The notes beneath the pieces were generated by a model. It had not been told where the DNA came from. It made no database searches and saw only the letters and a program-made list of their open reading frames with translations. From NCBI GenBank assembly GCA_030374765.1, contig JARGXX010000092.1:1054001-1118000 (forward strand): a stretch of DNA of 64,000 bases. The letters are read 5' to 3'. Positions 21,848-31,793 of this stretch are shown piece by piece. The stretch comes from Agarophyton chilense. Taxonomy: Eukaryota; Rhodophyta; Florideophyceae; Gracilariales; Gracilariaceae. Every line of letters starts with the position of its first letter. Position 1 is the first letter of the stretch. The translations under genes and the position numbers were made by a program.

Positions 21848-21863
21848 CTAATTCGGGAGACCA
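21848..21863 (-). promoter_or_regulatory. Primer-binding site of gypsy G
   Basis: On the minus strand, three bases after the LTR end, the sequence reads TGGTCTCCCGAATTAG. TGG at the start pairs with the CCA end of a tRNA, and the rest would pair with an acceptor stem ending GGGAGA. A very similar site (TGGTCTCCC, also three bases from the LTR) occurs at 58526. I cannot name the tRNA. Confidence 0.75.
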
Positions 21864-21866
21864 GTT

Positions 21867-22788
21867 TGTAGTACAACGCCAAGGGCGGCGGAAACACACG
21901 AAGATGTCCGAGTCTTCCTCCAAGGAGGGTAGCACGGCGACGGAGCCTCTCCGGAGTGAACACGACTAAGTCGGGGTGTAAGGCCGAGGTTCACCGGCAC
22001 GCAAAGCGGGGAGAGTGCGGGATGCTAGAAGGGAGCAGACCGGGTATTAGCTGTATTCCATGGAAGTGGGCAAGTCTCGAGATCGAGTAGTGTACCCACG
22101 GGAGTGGCGGTAAACACGGTAAGCCGGCGCGCGACGAACGCGGGAGCGGCACGAACAACCAACCACAAAGCAAAAGGGGGAGCTACCACGAGAGTGGGTA
22201 AGCGATAAAGGGGGGACCACCCAGTGGGGGCGATCGGGGGCATGGGCCACGAGAGCCAAAAGAAATATGTAGCAAACCCAATACTGGGGCGAGAACACGG
22301 CAGTGGTATGAACAATATATACGCTAGAAGCGGTGAGTCTCCTCTTGACGCAGGGTGGATAAGTCTACCGTTAGTAACGCGGCTTCACCTCCGTAAAGTG
22401 TGGAAGACTCGCGAAAGCGGAAAAAGACTTTGAGCCAAGAACCCTGGTTGGGGAGGTTTACTGAGTGTCAGGGCGAGATCGCCCCGGCACTATATAGTGT
22501 AGAATACTGTAAAGAGCTCCCTAACCTAGTGTAATAAAGCTAAATAAATAGAGAAACATCCAGCTATGCTGTGCCAACCTGTCCTGGTCCACCCGTGGTA
22601 CACGTGGGTAAGTCACACCCGAATCGGGACCACGGCGCACGTCCGCCGGTGCACTTCGCGTACAACGCGTATACACCTGGCTACGCCAGCCCGCTAGTAG
22701 CGGTATTACTCATAGATCTCACAAGTATCGCCCGAGCCGGAAAAACAACCAAGTCCTGGAAAACGGCCCTCACGAGGATTGCACTTCA
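21867..22788 (-). mobile_element. 5' LTR of gypsy G (922 bp)
   Basis: On the minus strand it begins TGAAGTGCAA and ends ACTACA. It matches the outer parts of 9843-11681 and joins the copia A sequence through the TTGGC duplication at 22789-22793. It would hold the promoter for gag-pol. Confidence 0.9.
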
Positions 22789-22793
22789 TTGGC

Positions 22794-24848
22794 TACAGTA
22801 TAACAGATGTAGAGCGACTGTGGGCACTCTTGAGAGGTGTATTAAAAAAATTAAAGGTCACGAAGGAAGTCATCAAGGGCACAGGGAAGACCTATGATGG
22901 CGCAGTGGCGATGTTGATTCAGAATGAAGCCGAACGAACCAAGGACGAAGCAAAGGCTGGAAATGATGGATCGAGAGCCCTCCAAGCAAGGAGTGGGGGC
23001 AGATTTCAGAAGAGGCATAGAGGTTCTTCAACGCATGGGGGTTCCTCAACGGGCAGGACATGCTACTTTTGTGACAAAAAGGGACACTTGAAGCGCAACT
23101 GTTGGTTCAATCCAGAGTGTAGCAACTACAAAGGGTCCAATAAACACGACAAAACTCAGAAGAACACACGTGAGAGTGGTGAAGAGGACGATGTAAGTGC
23201 ATGTTTCACTTTCATTGAAAGCACTACCGCATTCAAAGAAGACCTGGAGACACCAGTAGATGTCAAAGAAGATGATGAGCTTGGCGCTGATCATGCATTG
23301 GTTGCAAGACAGAAGAAGTTGAGGGATAGGCAGAGCAAGTGGTACCTGGACTCCGGCGCATCTGTTCACATGACGAATGACCTCAAGAACTTCTGTGGTC
23401 CCGTGAAGAGGTCTGAAAAGAAGTTCATATCGGTTGGTAAAGGAGCGAAATTGTCGGTTGAAGGCAGAGGAGACGTGCGATGTAGCGTGAGGGTGCGAAC
23501 AAATGATGAGACTCTTCATCTTGAGAACGTCCAATTTATTCCAAAGCTCATGTGTAACCTTCTCTCAGTAAGCACCATCAGACAAAAAGGGTTCTCTATT
23601 CTGTTTACTACGGATGAGTTTGACAACGGCGTTGCGTTGATAGAAGGACATGGCAGTAACAAACAATTGGCTATTGCTGTAAAGCGCGACGAAGGGCTCT
23701 ATGAACTACTCCTAACACATCGATCAGAGGATGAGGATTCTGCATTGAGTTCCAATGATGATCAGAGTTTTACGAAGGTTTGGCACAACAGATTGGGCCA
23801 TCCCAGCCACCAGTATCTACGAAAAACGCTCATGATTGTGAAGGGCGTATCGTTGGAAGGAGTCAAGAAGATGGTTCACAGTGAGCCATGTGCGTTAGGC
23901 AAAGCAGTCAGAGCACTTCGACTCCCAATAACTGAGAAGGAACGAATGACAAAGAGCATTCTAGAAATCGTTCATACCGATGTAATGGGTCCAATCAAGG
24001 TACAGTCTCTCTCTGGAGCAAGTTATATTGTGACGGCATATGAAGACAAGAGCTGCTTGTCCTCCGTGAGGCTCTTGAGGAAGAGGTCCTCCTGTGAGGA
24101 TGCGTTGAAGCAGATTATATATGAGTTTGAAACTCAGTCGGAACTGAAGCTCAATATATTTCGGTTCGATAATGCAGGCGAGTATGAGAGCAATTCATTC
24201 ACGAAGTGGTTACAGGATAAAGGAGTTGTCCTTGAGCCTTCACCAGCGTATAGTCCAGAGTCAAACGGCAAAGCCGAACGTTTGAATCGTACACTCAATG
24301 ACAAAGCGCGTAAAATGCTGCTAACATTGGCTGGAAGTCCTCGCTACACTCAGTTATGGGATGAAGCTGTACGTACTGCAAACTACCTGCGCAACCGAAT
24401 GTACACGAAGCGAAGCGATCAGAGCGAGGTGACTCCCATCGAAGCGTTCACGGGCAATAGGCCGAACATATCCCATCTTCGGACATTTGGGACAGAATGT
24501 TTTGTTCATATACCCAAGGAGAGAAGAAAAAAAAGTAACGAGTACAGTTCTCGTTCCATGAGAGAAGTGCTGGTGGGTTACGACAAGGGAACCTGTTACA
24601 GAGTGTGTCTACCAGAAGCATCGAAGATCATTGTCTCAAAAGATGTAACGTTCAATGAAACTGTCGTAGGTTGGAACAGGAAGGCGATGAACTGTCAAGA
24701 GCTTGATTTGTCTACAGTCGGCTCTATCATTGAAGAATTGATTCCACTGGAGGAGAACATCACAGGTTCTGAGGTAAAAGTGTCCCACGCTGATGAAATG
24801 ATATTTGCGGAAGACAGAAGAGGCACTGAATATAAGGATGAGAAATAA
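22794..24848 (+). pseudogene. gag C-terminus, protease and integrase of copia A
   Basis: The translation, counted from the methionine at 22779, shows a CCHC zinc knuckle at residues 95-108 (CYFCDKKGHLKRNC), the DSGA protease motif at 191 (WYLDSGASVHMTND), the GAG-pre-integrase motif (WHNRLGHPSHQYLRK), and the integrase core (IVHTDVMGPI, FRFDNAGEYESNSF, SPAYSPESNGKAERLNRTL). The order protease-integrase-reverse transcriptase is diagnostic of Ty1/copia. It is the largest well-kept part of copia A. Confidence 0.95.
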
Positions 24849-26580
24849 GAGGGCAAAGAAGAGGATGTTTTCGTTGATGCTGAACAAGATTTTGCTTACG
24901 ACCCGGAGGACGTCACTCACTATCCTGCGGAGCTACGCCGATCTACTAGAACTCGAGAACGGACGTTGCGCTACACGCCGGACATTGCGCTTGCATTGAT
25001 TGCACAGAGCGTGCTGAGTGATTCGACGGCTTATGACCCCAGCACTCATGAAGAGGCTATGCGTGCTCCGGATGCAAAGAAATAGGTCCAATCAATGGAA
25101 GAAGAGATGGGCAACATGAAGCAACGGGAAGTATGGAAACTTGTCCCGCGCCCGGCAAACTGCACTCCGATTGAAAACCGATGGATATTCTTCAAGAAGC
25201 GTGATGAAAACGGTCAAGTGACCCGGTACAGGGCTCGTTTGGTCGCGCGCAGTTTCTCTCAGCGAAGTGGAATTGACTACGTTGAGTTGTTTGCGCCAGT
25301 AGCCAAGTATGATACCATCCGCACATTACTATCCATGGCAGTAGAACAAGATCTTCTCATGATTCAGTTTGACTTCCAAACTGCTCTTCTCTACGGCAAT
25401 CTAGAAGAGGAGTTGTACATGACGCAGCCCAAGGGGTTTGTCATCCAGGGCAAAAAAAGTCATGTTCTACGCTTGCTGAAGGCAATCTACGGCACAAAAC
25501 AAGCTTCACGTGCCTGGAGGAAGGAGTTTGTTTCAGTGATGGACCAAATCGGATGTACGCAATCACAAAACGATCCGAGTTTGTTCTTCTATGGCAAGGG
25601 ATCGAGAAGAGTTTGTATTGTGATGTATGTAGATGATGGTTTGGTTACTGGGAAAGAAAGAAGTGACATCCAGCAGTTCATGAGGAAGTTGCAAACTTTC
25701 GTGAAAATAAGAATAACTGAGAACCCGAAGAAGTTTCTTGGTGTGATTATCGAACGCGAGGCTACGAAGAACCAGATTTGCATTCATAACAAACCCATGA
25801 TCTTGGAGCTCTTGAAGCGCTTCAGAATGTCTCATGCGGCCGATGCGTACGTCCCTTTGCAACACTCGAACTTGCCGGCGACGAAAACAGAAGGGGAAGA
25901 AGGTCTACCCTACAGGGAACTAGTCGGATCACTGATGCACTTGGCCAACACAGTTCGACCTGACATTGCATTTTCTGTTTCCTACTTGGCCTGTTTTATG
26001 CAGACATACAATAGGGAGCATTGGAATGCTGCAAAAAACATCTTGAAGTACTTGAAAACTGCAGTTGATGCAGAGATTGTGTACAAGAAAGGAACAAGTG
26101 TACTGGTAGGGTATTCAGATGCGGATTTTGCTGGTGATCGTTCACACCGCAAGTGGACTAGTGCGTACGTTTTCAAGTTCTATGGGGGAGCCAATGCATG
26201 GCGTTCGAAGAAACAGACTCTAGTCGCGCAGTCAACACTTGAAGCAGAGTACGTTGAGATATCATTTGCAGTGCGCGAAGGTTTATGGCTACGAAGACTT
26301 TTGCTGAGATTTATGGCGTGGCAGAAACATCTTTGACAATCTTTGGTGATAACGAGGGAATGTTGAAATACAGCAAGGAGGGGACCATCCACGAGACGAG
26401 CAAACACATCGACCTGAAGTATTATTTTGTGTGCAAGGCTGTTCATGATAGCTACGTCTGTTTGAAGTACTTGGAAACGGCGCAAATGACAGCTGATGTT
26501 TCCACCAAAGCGCTACCGAAAGAAAAGCACGTACTTATGTGTAATCTGGTGGGGATGATTGTCAGGAGATTGGAACGAGG
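24849..26580 (+). pseudogene. Reverse transcriptase and RNase H of copia A
   Basis: From about 25095 the translation shows RWIFFKKRDENGQVTRYRAR, RLVARSFSQRSGIDYVELFA, QFDFQTALLYGNLEEELYM, IYGTKQASRAWRK and the catalytic MYVDDGLV box. RNase H follows (GYSDADFAGDRSHRKWTSAY, then TLEAEYVEIS) and ends with SKHIDLKYYFV and a DVSTKALPK motif by 26520. The polypurine tract AACGAGGGGGAG lies at 26574-26585. A few breaks. Confidence 0.95.
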
Positions 26581-26585
26581 GGGAG

Positions 26586-26815
26586 CCTTGGAAAATTGAT
26601 CTTTACAATCGGAAAAGGACAGATACAGTTTTTGGGAACTGTATCGGAATTGTGGCGCAGAGTTTGTAACCAAAACGCTTGGAACTAGATACAAATTTTG
26701 AAAAGCCTGTGACCAGTGATTTGAAGCTGGAGGATAGTTTGGCTGCCTATAAAGGGCAGCCTGAACAAACAGTAAACCCTGGGAACTGCTTAGATTGGTA
26801 GATCCTTGAACAAGA
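26586..26815 (+). mobile_element. 3' LTR of copia A
   Basis: 230 bp matching 9125-9354 with about 10 differences by eye, including its first two bases (CC instead of TG). It ends AAGA and is followed by the CTTTG target duplication, after which the array unit resumes. Confidence 0.9.
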
Positions 26816-26820
26816 CTTTG

Positions 26821-27639
26821 CATCAAGCGCGGCGCAATCGACTGAGCTCTGAACTGCTTGGTACTGTTCGCAGTAGAAAACTCTGGACTATGACCGACCC
26901 CTGGGTGCCCACAATACAATCTCCCGAGCGGCGACATCTCGTCTTCAAGATAACTACCTATGCCGCTTGGACATGTGCTTTGGTGGCGGCTCTATTTCCT
27001 GGAAGAGAAAGTTAGAAATTTTCCATGAGTCTTTCCCTCTCGAGCACTACTCACTTGAAACTGCGCGCATCCCAAAGCTTTCGTTACTTCTACATACACG
27101 GCCCAGAGTTATTCGGCCCCGTTTTCTAGTCGGCACCCAACAGTCGATAGTTAGCATTACCCGATAGTACTGTGTTTCGAATTGTATGACACAGTGTAAA
27201 GGTTTAGCTTCACACGGCGCATAACTTAACAACACAACGTGTTGTGAGGGCTCGCTTTGTCGCGGTTTCGTAAGATCAATTTCAATAGTAGTATGAACAA
27301 AGTGACCGTTTGAACTGCACAAGAGCCTCCTGTGCGTTAGGTAAGCTGAACAAGAAGCACGTGCAGTTTAATTACAACAAACAGAACAGTGAGGTTTGGC
27401 TGCGATTTTGAAGTGATATACTGCACTACGAGGAGCTGCCTACTATGTATCGTAGACGATACGGCCAGTACCTGCCTGCTCCTTTTGGTGCTCCGTCACC
27501 CCCGCGCATGTGGCGCTGTTCGAATCAAAAGCACGACGCGGCGTCGCTATTCGTCCTAATTGAAGCCAGCACCGCTGTTCAGGGTCAATTCGAATAGCTC
27601 AGGTACAGGTCCCAGTCTTTGCGCTACATTTCCGACCGA
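26821..27639. other. Upstream 820 bp of each array unit, no gene seen
   Basis: No reading frame over about 116 codons and no RNA gene recognised. Short frames here run on both strands and none resembles a known protein. The same stretch recurs every 4020 bp. It may hold upstream control sequence for the 251-codon frame. Confidence 0.5.
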
Positions 27640-27647
27640 ATAAAAGG
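27640..27647 (+). promoter_or_regulatory. TATA-like box upstream of the array gene
   Basis: ATAAAAGG lies 126 bp before the ATG at 27774, a fitting distance for a start site near 27670 and a leader of about 100 bases. It repeats in every unit at +4020-bp steps. Supported by position and sequence only. Confidence 0.45.
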
Positions 27648-27687
27648 CGACACAGCCATGGGAACATGCCATCAATCTGCTCTTTTC

Positions 27688-27760
27688 AGGAGCGTCTCTA
27701 AATACCTGTTAATTTGCCTCTTGCAAGAAAATCCTAAAGCATTGGGCCTGAGACGCTCCT
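27688..27760 (+). promoter_or_regulatory. Inverted repeat in the leader of the array gene
   Basis: AGGAGCGTCTC (27688-27698) and GAGACGCTCCT (27750-27760) form a perfect 11-bp stem around a 51-base loop. The right arm ends 13 bases before the start codon, so in the mRNA the hairpin would sit close to the initiation site and could affect translation. Alternatively it is a protein-binding palindrome. Present in all seven units. Confidence 0.6.
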
Positions 27761-27773
27761 CACCACAACCAAT

Positions 27774-28529
27774 ATGAAGTTTTTGTTATCGCTTATCTGT
27801 ATCGCGCTAAAATGGTTTACGGAGGCTTTCGAGCCGAAAAGGGAGGAGGAGGAAGGCGGGCCATGGGGCATTTCCCTAATGCTTTTCTCAGGACTGCCTG
27901 AAAATGGCAGACGCACATTCGCCAAGACAGGGGTGCAAGAAACGAAAGAGCCGGACGACGCTACGTCAAGCTCTGAGGAAAGCTGGTGTTCGTGTGTTTC
28001 CAACCCCGAGACAGCGTTGGAGCGGTCGGCGGTGACCATCGAGAAAGAGGAGTTGGGGGTATGCAGTTTGAAGCCATACGACCAGCCCGTCACCCCTCCA
28101 ATGGTAAAAGGGATTTGTGGTGCTCCATATTTAAACCACCAAGTCCCGTATGATCCTTACTCCACCCCTCCGGCTGCGATCGAGATCTTGAGGGAGATGA
28201 GGGAGATGGACGGTGTCGTACTTGGCCACGCTGTGCATCGCTCGCACATGCAACCACAACCTGTGGGAGCCAGGTACGTGGCAGAGTACTCGGACGGTTC
28301 TTCCTCCGAGGAAGACCTCAGAGACATAAGCGAGGCCCTGTCTGTCCCGTCGGAGTTTGACGAACCCCCAAGCCCAGAGCAAGGTGGTTCGCGCCGCAAG
28401 ATAGTTTCTCGCCTGGTCAAGAAGTCGGTGAAGAAGCTCAGGCGCGTGTTTAAGCCCACCGAAACACGCCCTGCACGCCAGCGCCGGTGGTACTCCCGAC
28501 TTCTGCGTCGTGTCGAAACTATCGAGTAG
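27774..28529 (+). CDS. Array gene, unit 1: putative secreted protein with cationic C-terminus (251 aa)
   Basis: The longest frame in the unit that has supporting signals: A at -3 of the ATG, a TATA-like box 126 bp upstream, and AATAAA 263 bp downstream. Residues 1-18 (MKFLLSLICIALKWFTEA) look like a signal peptide: one lysine, a hydrophobic core, then small residues before a possible cut. Residues 19-203 are acidic, Ser- and Pro-rich, with EEEE at 24-27 and a run of Ser/Glu/Asp near 175-200. Residues 204-251 are strongly basic. Residues 207-227 carry 11 Arg/Lys and no acidic residue, with Ile/Val/Leu/Phe spaced every three to four residues as in an amphipathic helix. A second basic block (ARQRRWYSRLLRR) follows. 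No known family recognised. Coding status cannot be tested by substitution pattern because all copies are the same. Confidence 0.55.
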   Translation: MKFLLSLICIALKWFTEAFEPKREEEEGGPWGISLMLFSGLPENGRRTFAKTGVQETKEPDDATSSSEESWCSCVSNPETALERSAVTIEKEELGVCSLKPYDQPVTPPMVKGICGAPYLNHQVPYDPYSTPPAAIEILREMREMDGVVLGHAVHRSHMQPQPVGARYVAEYSDGSSSEEDLRDISEALSVPSEFDEPPSPEQGGSRRKIVSRLVKKSVKKLRRVFKPTETRPARQRRWYSRLLRRVETIE

Positions 28530-28630
28530 ATAGTTTTAGAAGCGGATGGTAGTTCGTCGATAAAAGAAAGGTAAAAGAAAAGGCAGTCGCGGACTGTGAA
28601 GAAGATGCACGTGCCTTTGATGTGGAGGCT

Positions 28631-28689
28631 TTGTGCATTTGCGTCGCAGCACGTCGCAGCAGCAGTGCTGCTGTGACGCAAATGCACAA
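28631..28689 (+). promoter_or_regulatory. Strong hairpin downstream of the array gene
   Basis: TTGTGCATTTGCGTC (28631-28645) pairs perfectly with GACGCAAATGCACAA (28675-28689). The stem can be extended by GCAGCA with TGCTGC and further CAG/CTG-rich pairing. It lies 102 bp after the stop codon and before the AATAAA, so it would be part of the 3' untranslated region. It recurs in each unit. It could protect or process the 3' end, or simply be a remnant of a small foldback element. Confidence 0.65.
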
Positions 28690-28791
28690 CGCCACCAATA
28701 ACAACCATTGAATGGACGCGAGGCAGATGGAGCGCACATTGCTGTAAAGATGAGATACCTTCGTTCACAGCACTGCACATGCGCTGGCGAC

Positions 28792-28797
28792 AATAAA
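28792..28797 (+). terminator. AATAAA signal after the array gene
   Basis: AATAAA is the canonical polyadenylation signal. It lies 263 bp past the stop codon and 103 bp past the hairpin. It recurs in each unit. Confidence 0.45.
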
Positions 28798-28799
28798 AC

Positions 28800-30748
28800 A
28801 ACGCCCAAGCGGGTGGGCGGCTCGGCGGCATGCGGCGCTGCCAACGAACGCGAGCTATTCTTAGCCTCCCTGCGAGTTGTGGTGCTCAGTGTCGTTGAAC
28901 AAGTTGTGAGCGCGCCTTCCGATGCGCTGCCTCGTGGCGTGCTTCGAGCTTCGAGCGTTGGACACGGCTGGGTAGTCGTCAAAAGACGTTCGGATCGGTT
29001 TGATACAGGCGTTGGCCCATTTTCCCGGTGCCGATGTGGCAGAACCGATGCTCAGACAACTGGCACGCGATGGAGGGGTTTCTTCATTGCATGCGACAGA
29101 AATGGGTGCCGCGCCAACGTGGTGAGACATAATCCATCACCTGCAGAAGGGTTGAAGTAGGCGCAGTGTGCGTTCTCGGCTTCAATCGCGGACGAGGCAT
29201 GCAGATTCGGCTTCGACTTTGCACAGATGCCATACAATGAGCAGAAGATGTCTTCCGCATGCCAGAGGTAGTCGCTCATGAATCGGTGCCTTTTAAGCAC
29301 GGCGGGCATGGTAGAGAGTGCGCGGAACTCATGAGGTGAGTGCAGCGCAGCGCAGCGCAGACGGTCACTAATGAGAGGTGGGGGTTGGGCAAGTGGATGG
29401 TGGACGCTGTGAACAGTTTGGTGGACGCTGTGCAGGGTTTGGTGGAGGTGAAGACGAGGCCAGTCGGCTCGAGGGAGTGTGTCGGGATCATGCTTGGGAC
29501 GATTGACTGGTAAGGAAGATTGGAGCGAGCTGACTGTAACGCGAGTTGAATGAGGCGGGCCTCTCGATGGAAGTGCCATGACACGGTACGCGGAATGATG
29601 GGTGTGATCAACTGGGTCACTGCTCTCCAAGCATGGATCGGCACGATTTGGTCCTTGTGCGGCAGGCGATCGGCGGCGGAGCCACTGCATGAGACACGGC
29701 GAGCATAGCCGCGGGCAAAAGGGCATGAAAGCGCCAAATGTGGTTGCGCGTTGCAGCGGCTGTTGCAAGCCACCTGTTGCGCCACGGCGCGTATTCTGCG
29801 CCACGGCGCGTACGCATTAAGCCAAGCCGGCGAGGCTTTCACTGTCGCTGTACTGAAGAACTGCCGAGTTAGGAACACACGGAACGGAGACAGGAAATCT
29901 GGAGTGTTCGACCCCACTGCATTTCTTGTTCAAGCTCTCGCTGAAAGGGCGGCGCGCACATTTGAGCCAGTGGTTCATCCAAAAGAGAGACAGTGCCTCG
30001 TATCCTTGAGGCAGCGCACCGTTCACTGCAGCTGGTGTGCTGCTACAGGGCGCTCCCAAACCAGGGATATGGCTCTTTCGGCTTGAAGTGAGTGTCTTCG
30101 ACATTCCATCAGCCACAAAAGAGGAGAACGCATTGTAGGATGTCCAGTGCATGCCATGATAGTACAACCCTGGTGGCGTTTCATCGCATTGCGCGATCCG
30201 AGTAGGAAGAGGGAAGCACAACCACATTTTGTGAACAGTTTCTTTTTACCAGCTCAGCTCCTAAGGGTGCCGATCATTTTCTACTATGGCACGTCCTGCT
30301 CGGTATTCGTCTCCCGAATTTGCGAAAACACAACTTCAGCTGTAGTCAGAGCCATCATTTAGTATCTGTCGCTGCCTTTTCCTTTTTTCAGTAGGTATTG
30401 ACGATGAAAAAAGCACCCACTGCGCCTCACGCCTCACTAATCAGCTGCTTCTCACATCCGCCAGCTGTCACTACAATCGAAGCAGTGCCTATTCGACTGT
30501 ACAAGCTCACGGGACGATCGCCTGTTGTAGTTTGTTCAGCATGAAGGACATCGCTCAGATGGCGGCCTGCACTGGTGTCACTGATACCTCGTGTAGCAAG
30601 TGAATGATGATCCAATGAGTTTGTTTTTTCTTGCACCATAGAAGCGTGCGGCTCAGACACTTGAAAAGGGTGTGAAGAATTCGAATGACCCATAGCACGC
30701 AGGCTGTGTTTGCAGGAACCCGTGATCACGCACAACATATCTGGGCAA
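28800..30748. other. Remaining 1.9 kb of the array unit, no credible gene
   Basis: Several frames of 110-250 codons exist on both strands, but they overlap each other in different phases, lack recognisable domains and are rich in Arg, Ser, Pro, His and Cys as expected of G+C-rich noncoding DNA. Local repeats include GCAGC copies near 29340-29360, two copies of GTGGACGCTGTG near 29400-29435 and two copies of GCGCCACGGCGCGTA at about 29776-29814. The last 250 bp include a short minus-strand stretch similar to the copia gag at 54553 onward. Confidence 0.5.
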
Positions 30749-30838
30749 TGTACATCGGTGCAGTGTACATCGGTGCAGTGTACATCGGTGCAGTGTACAT
30801 CGGGGCAGTGTACATCGGTGCAGTGTACATCGGTGCTT
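30749..30838 (+). repeat. 15-bp minisatellite at the unit end (six copies)
   Basis: Six tandem copies of TGTACATCGGTGCAG with one variant position in the fourth copy. The same block closes units 1-6. The stranded fragment at 8571-9124 has only three copies (9078-9122). Copia A inserted directly next to this block. Confidence 0.95.
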
Positions 30839-31793
30839 TGCATCAAGCGCGGCGCAATCGACTGAGCTCTGAACTGCTTGGTACTGTTCGCCGTGGAAAA
30901 CTCTGGACCATGACCGACCCCTGGGTGCCCACGATACAATCTCCCGAGCGGCGACATCTCGTCTTCAAGATAACTACCTATGCCGCTTGGACATGTGCTT
31001 TGGTGGCGGCTCTATTTCCTGGAAGAGAAAGTTAGAAATTTTCCATGAGTCTTTCCCTCTCGAGCACTACTCACTTGAAACTGCGCGCATCCCAAAGCTT
31101 TCGTTACTTCTACATACACGGCCCAGAGTTATTCGGCCCCGTTTTCTAGTCGGCACCCAACAGTCGATAGTTAGCATTACCCGATAGTACTGTGTTTCGA
31201 ATTGTATGACACAGTGTAAAGGTTTAGCTTCACACGGCGCATAACTTAACAACACAACGTGTTGTGAGGGCTCGCTTTGTCGCGGTTTCGTAAGATCAAT
31301 TTCAATAGTAGTATGAACAAAGTGACCGTTTGAACTGCACAAGAGCCTCCTGTGCGTTAGGTAAGCTGAACAAGAAGCACGTGCAGTTTAATTACAACAA
31401 ACAGAACAGTGAGGTTTGGCTGCGATTTTGAAGTGATATACTGCACTACGAGGAGCTGCCTACTATGTATCGTAGACGATACGGCCAGTACCTGCCTGCT
31501 CCTTTTGGTGCTCCGTCACCCCCGCGCATGTGGCGCTGTTCGAATCAAAAGCACGACGCGGCGTCGCTATTCGTCCTAATTGAAGCCAGCACCGCTGTTC
31601 AGGGTCAATTCGAATAGCTCAGGTACAGGTCCCAGTCTTTGCGCTACATTTCCGACCGAATAAAAGGCGACACAGCCATGGGAACATGCCATCAATCTGC
31701 TCTTTTCAGGAGCGTCTCTAAATACCTGTTAATTTGCCTCTTGCAAGAAAATCCTAAAGCATTGGGCCTGAGACGCTCCTCACCACAACCAAT

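Larger units (their letters stand above)
9843..22788 (-). mobile_element. Ty3/gypsy element G, full length, nested in copia A
   Basis: The minus-strand element has LTRs of about 922 bp starting TG and ending CA, and the 5-bp target duplication TTGGC at 9838-9842 and 22789-22793. In its own direction: LTR, primer site, gag, protease, reverse transcriptase, RNase H, integrase, long linker, chromodomain, a convergent accessory frame on the other strand, polypurine tract, LTR. The LTRs look about 97% alike. One LTR carries a solo LTR of another family. Pol is broken in a few places and gag looks whole. Confidence 0.95.
9125..26815 (+). mobile_element. Ty1/copia element A, near full length, split by a gypsy insertion
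   Basis: Limits are set by two 230-bp LTRs and the 5-bp target duplication CTTTG (9120-9124 and 26816-26820), which rejoins the sequence of the 4-kb array unit. The order on the plus strand is LTR, half-tRNA primer site, gag start, gypsy G insertion (9843-22788), gag end with zinc knuckle, protease, integrase, reverse transcriptase, RNase H, polypurine tract, LTR. The LTRs differ at about 10 of 230 positions by eye. Apart from the insertion it carries only a few breaks. Confidence 0.95.

Noticed and set aside
28157-28831. 224-codon minus-strand frame opposite the array gene
   Set aside because: It is largely the reverse complement of the end of the 251-codon frame and its downstream hairpin, and shows no independent support.
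29052-29917. Two long overlapping minus-strand frames (250 and 213 codons) in each array unit
   Set aside because: They overlap in different phases, have no recognisable domain, no promoter or polyadenylation signal in their direction, and a composition expected from noncoding G+C-rich DNA. Their repetition in every unit only reflects the array.
30749-30838. Possible CRISPR-like or protein-binding repeat array
   Set aside because: The 15-bp repeats are contiguous without spacers and the context is eukaryotic.
30427-30957. Repetitive protein with TDVHC repeats (minus) or YIGAV repeats (plus)
   Set aside because: Both are translations of the 15-bp minisatellite. A 15-bp repeat keeps any phase open, so an open frame here is not evidence of coding.
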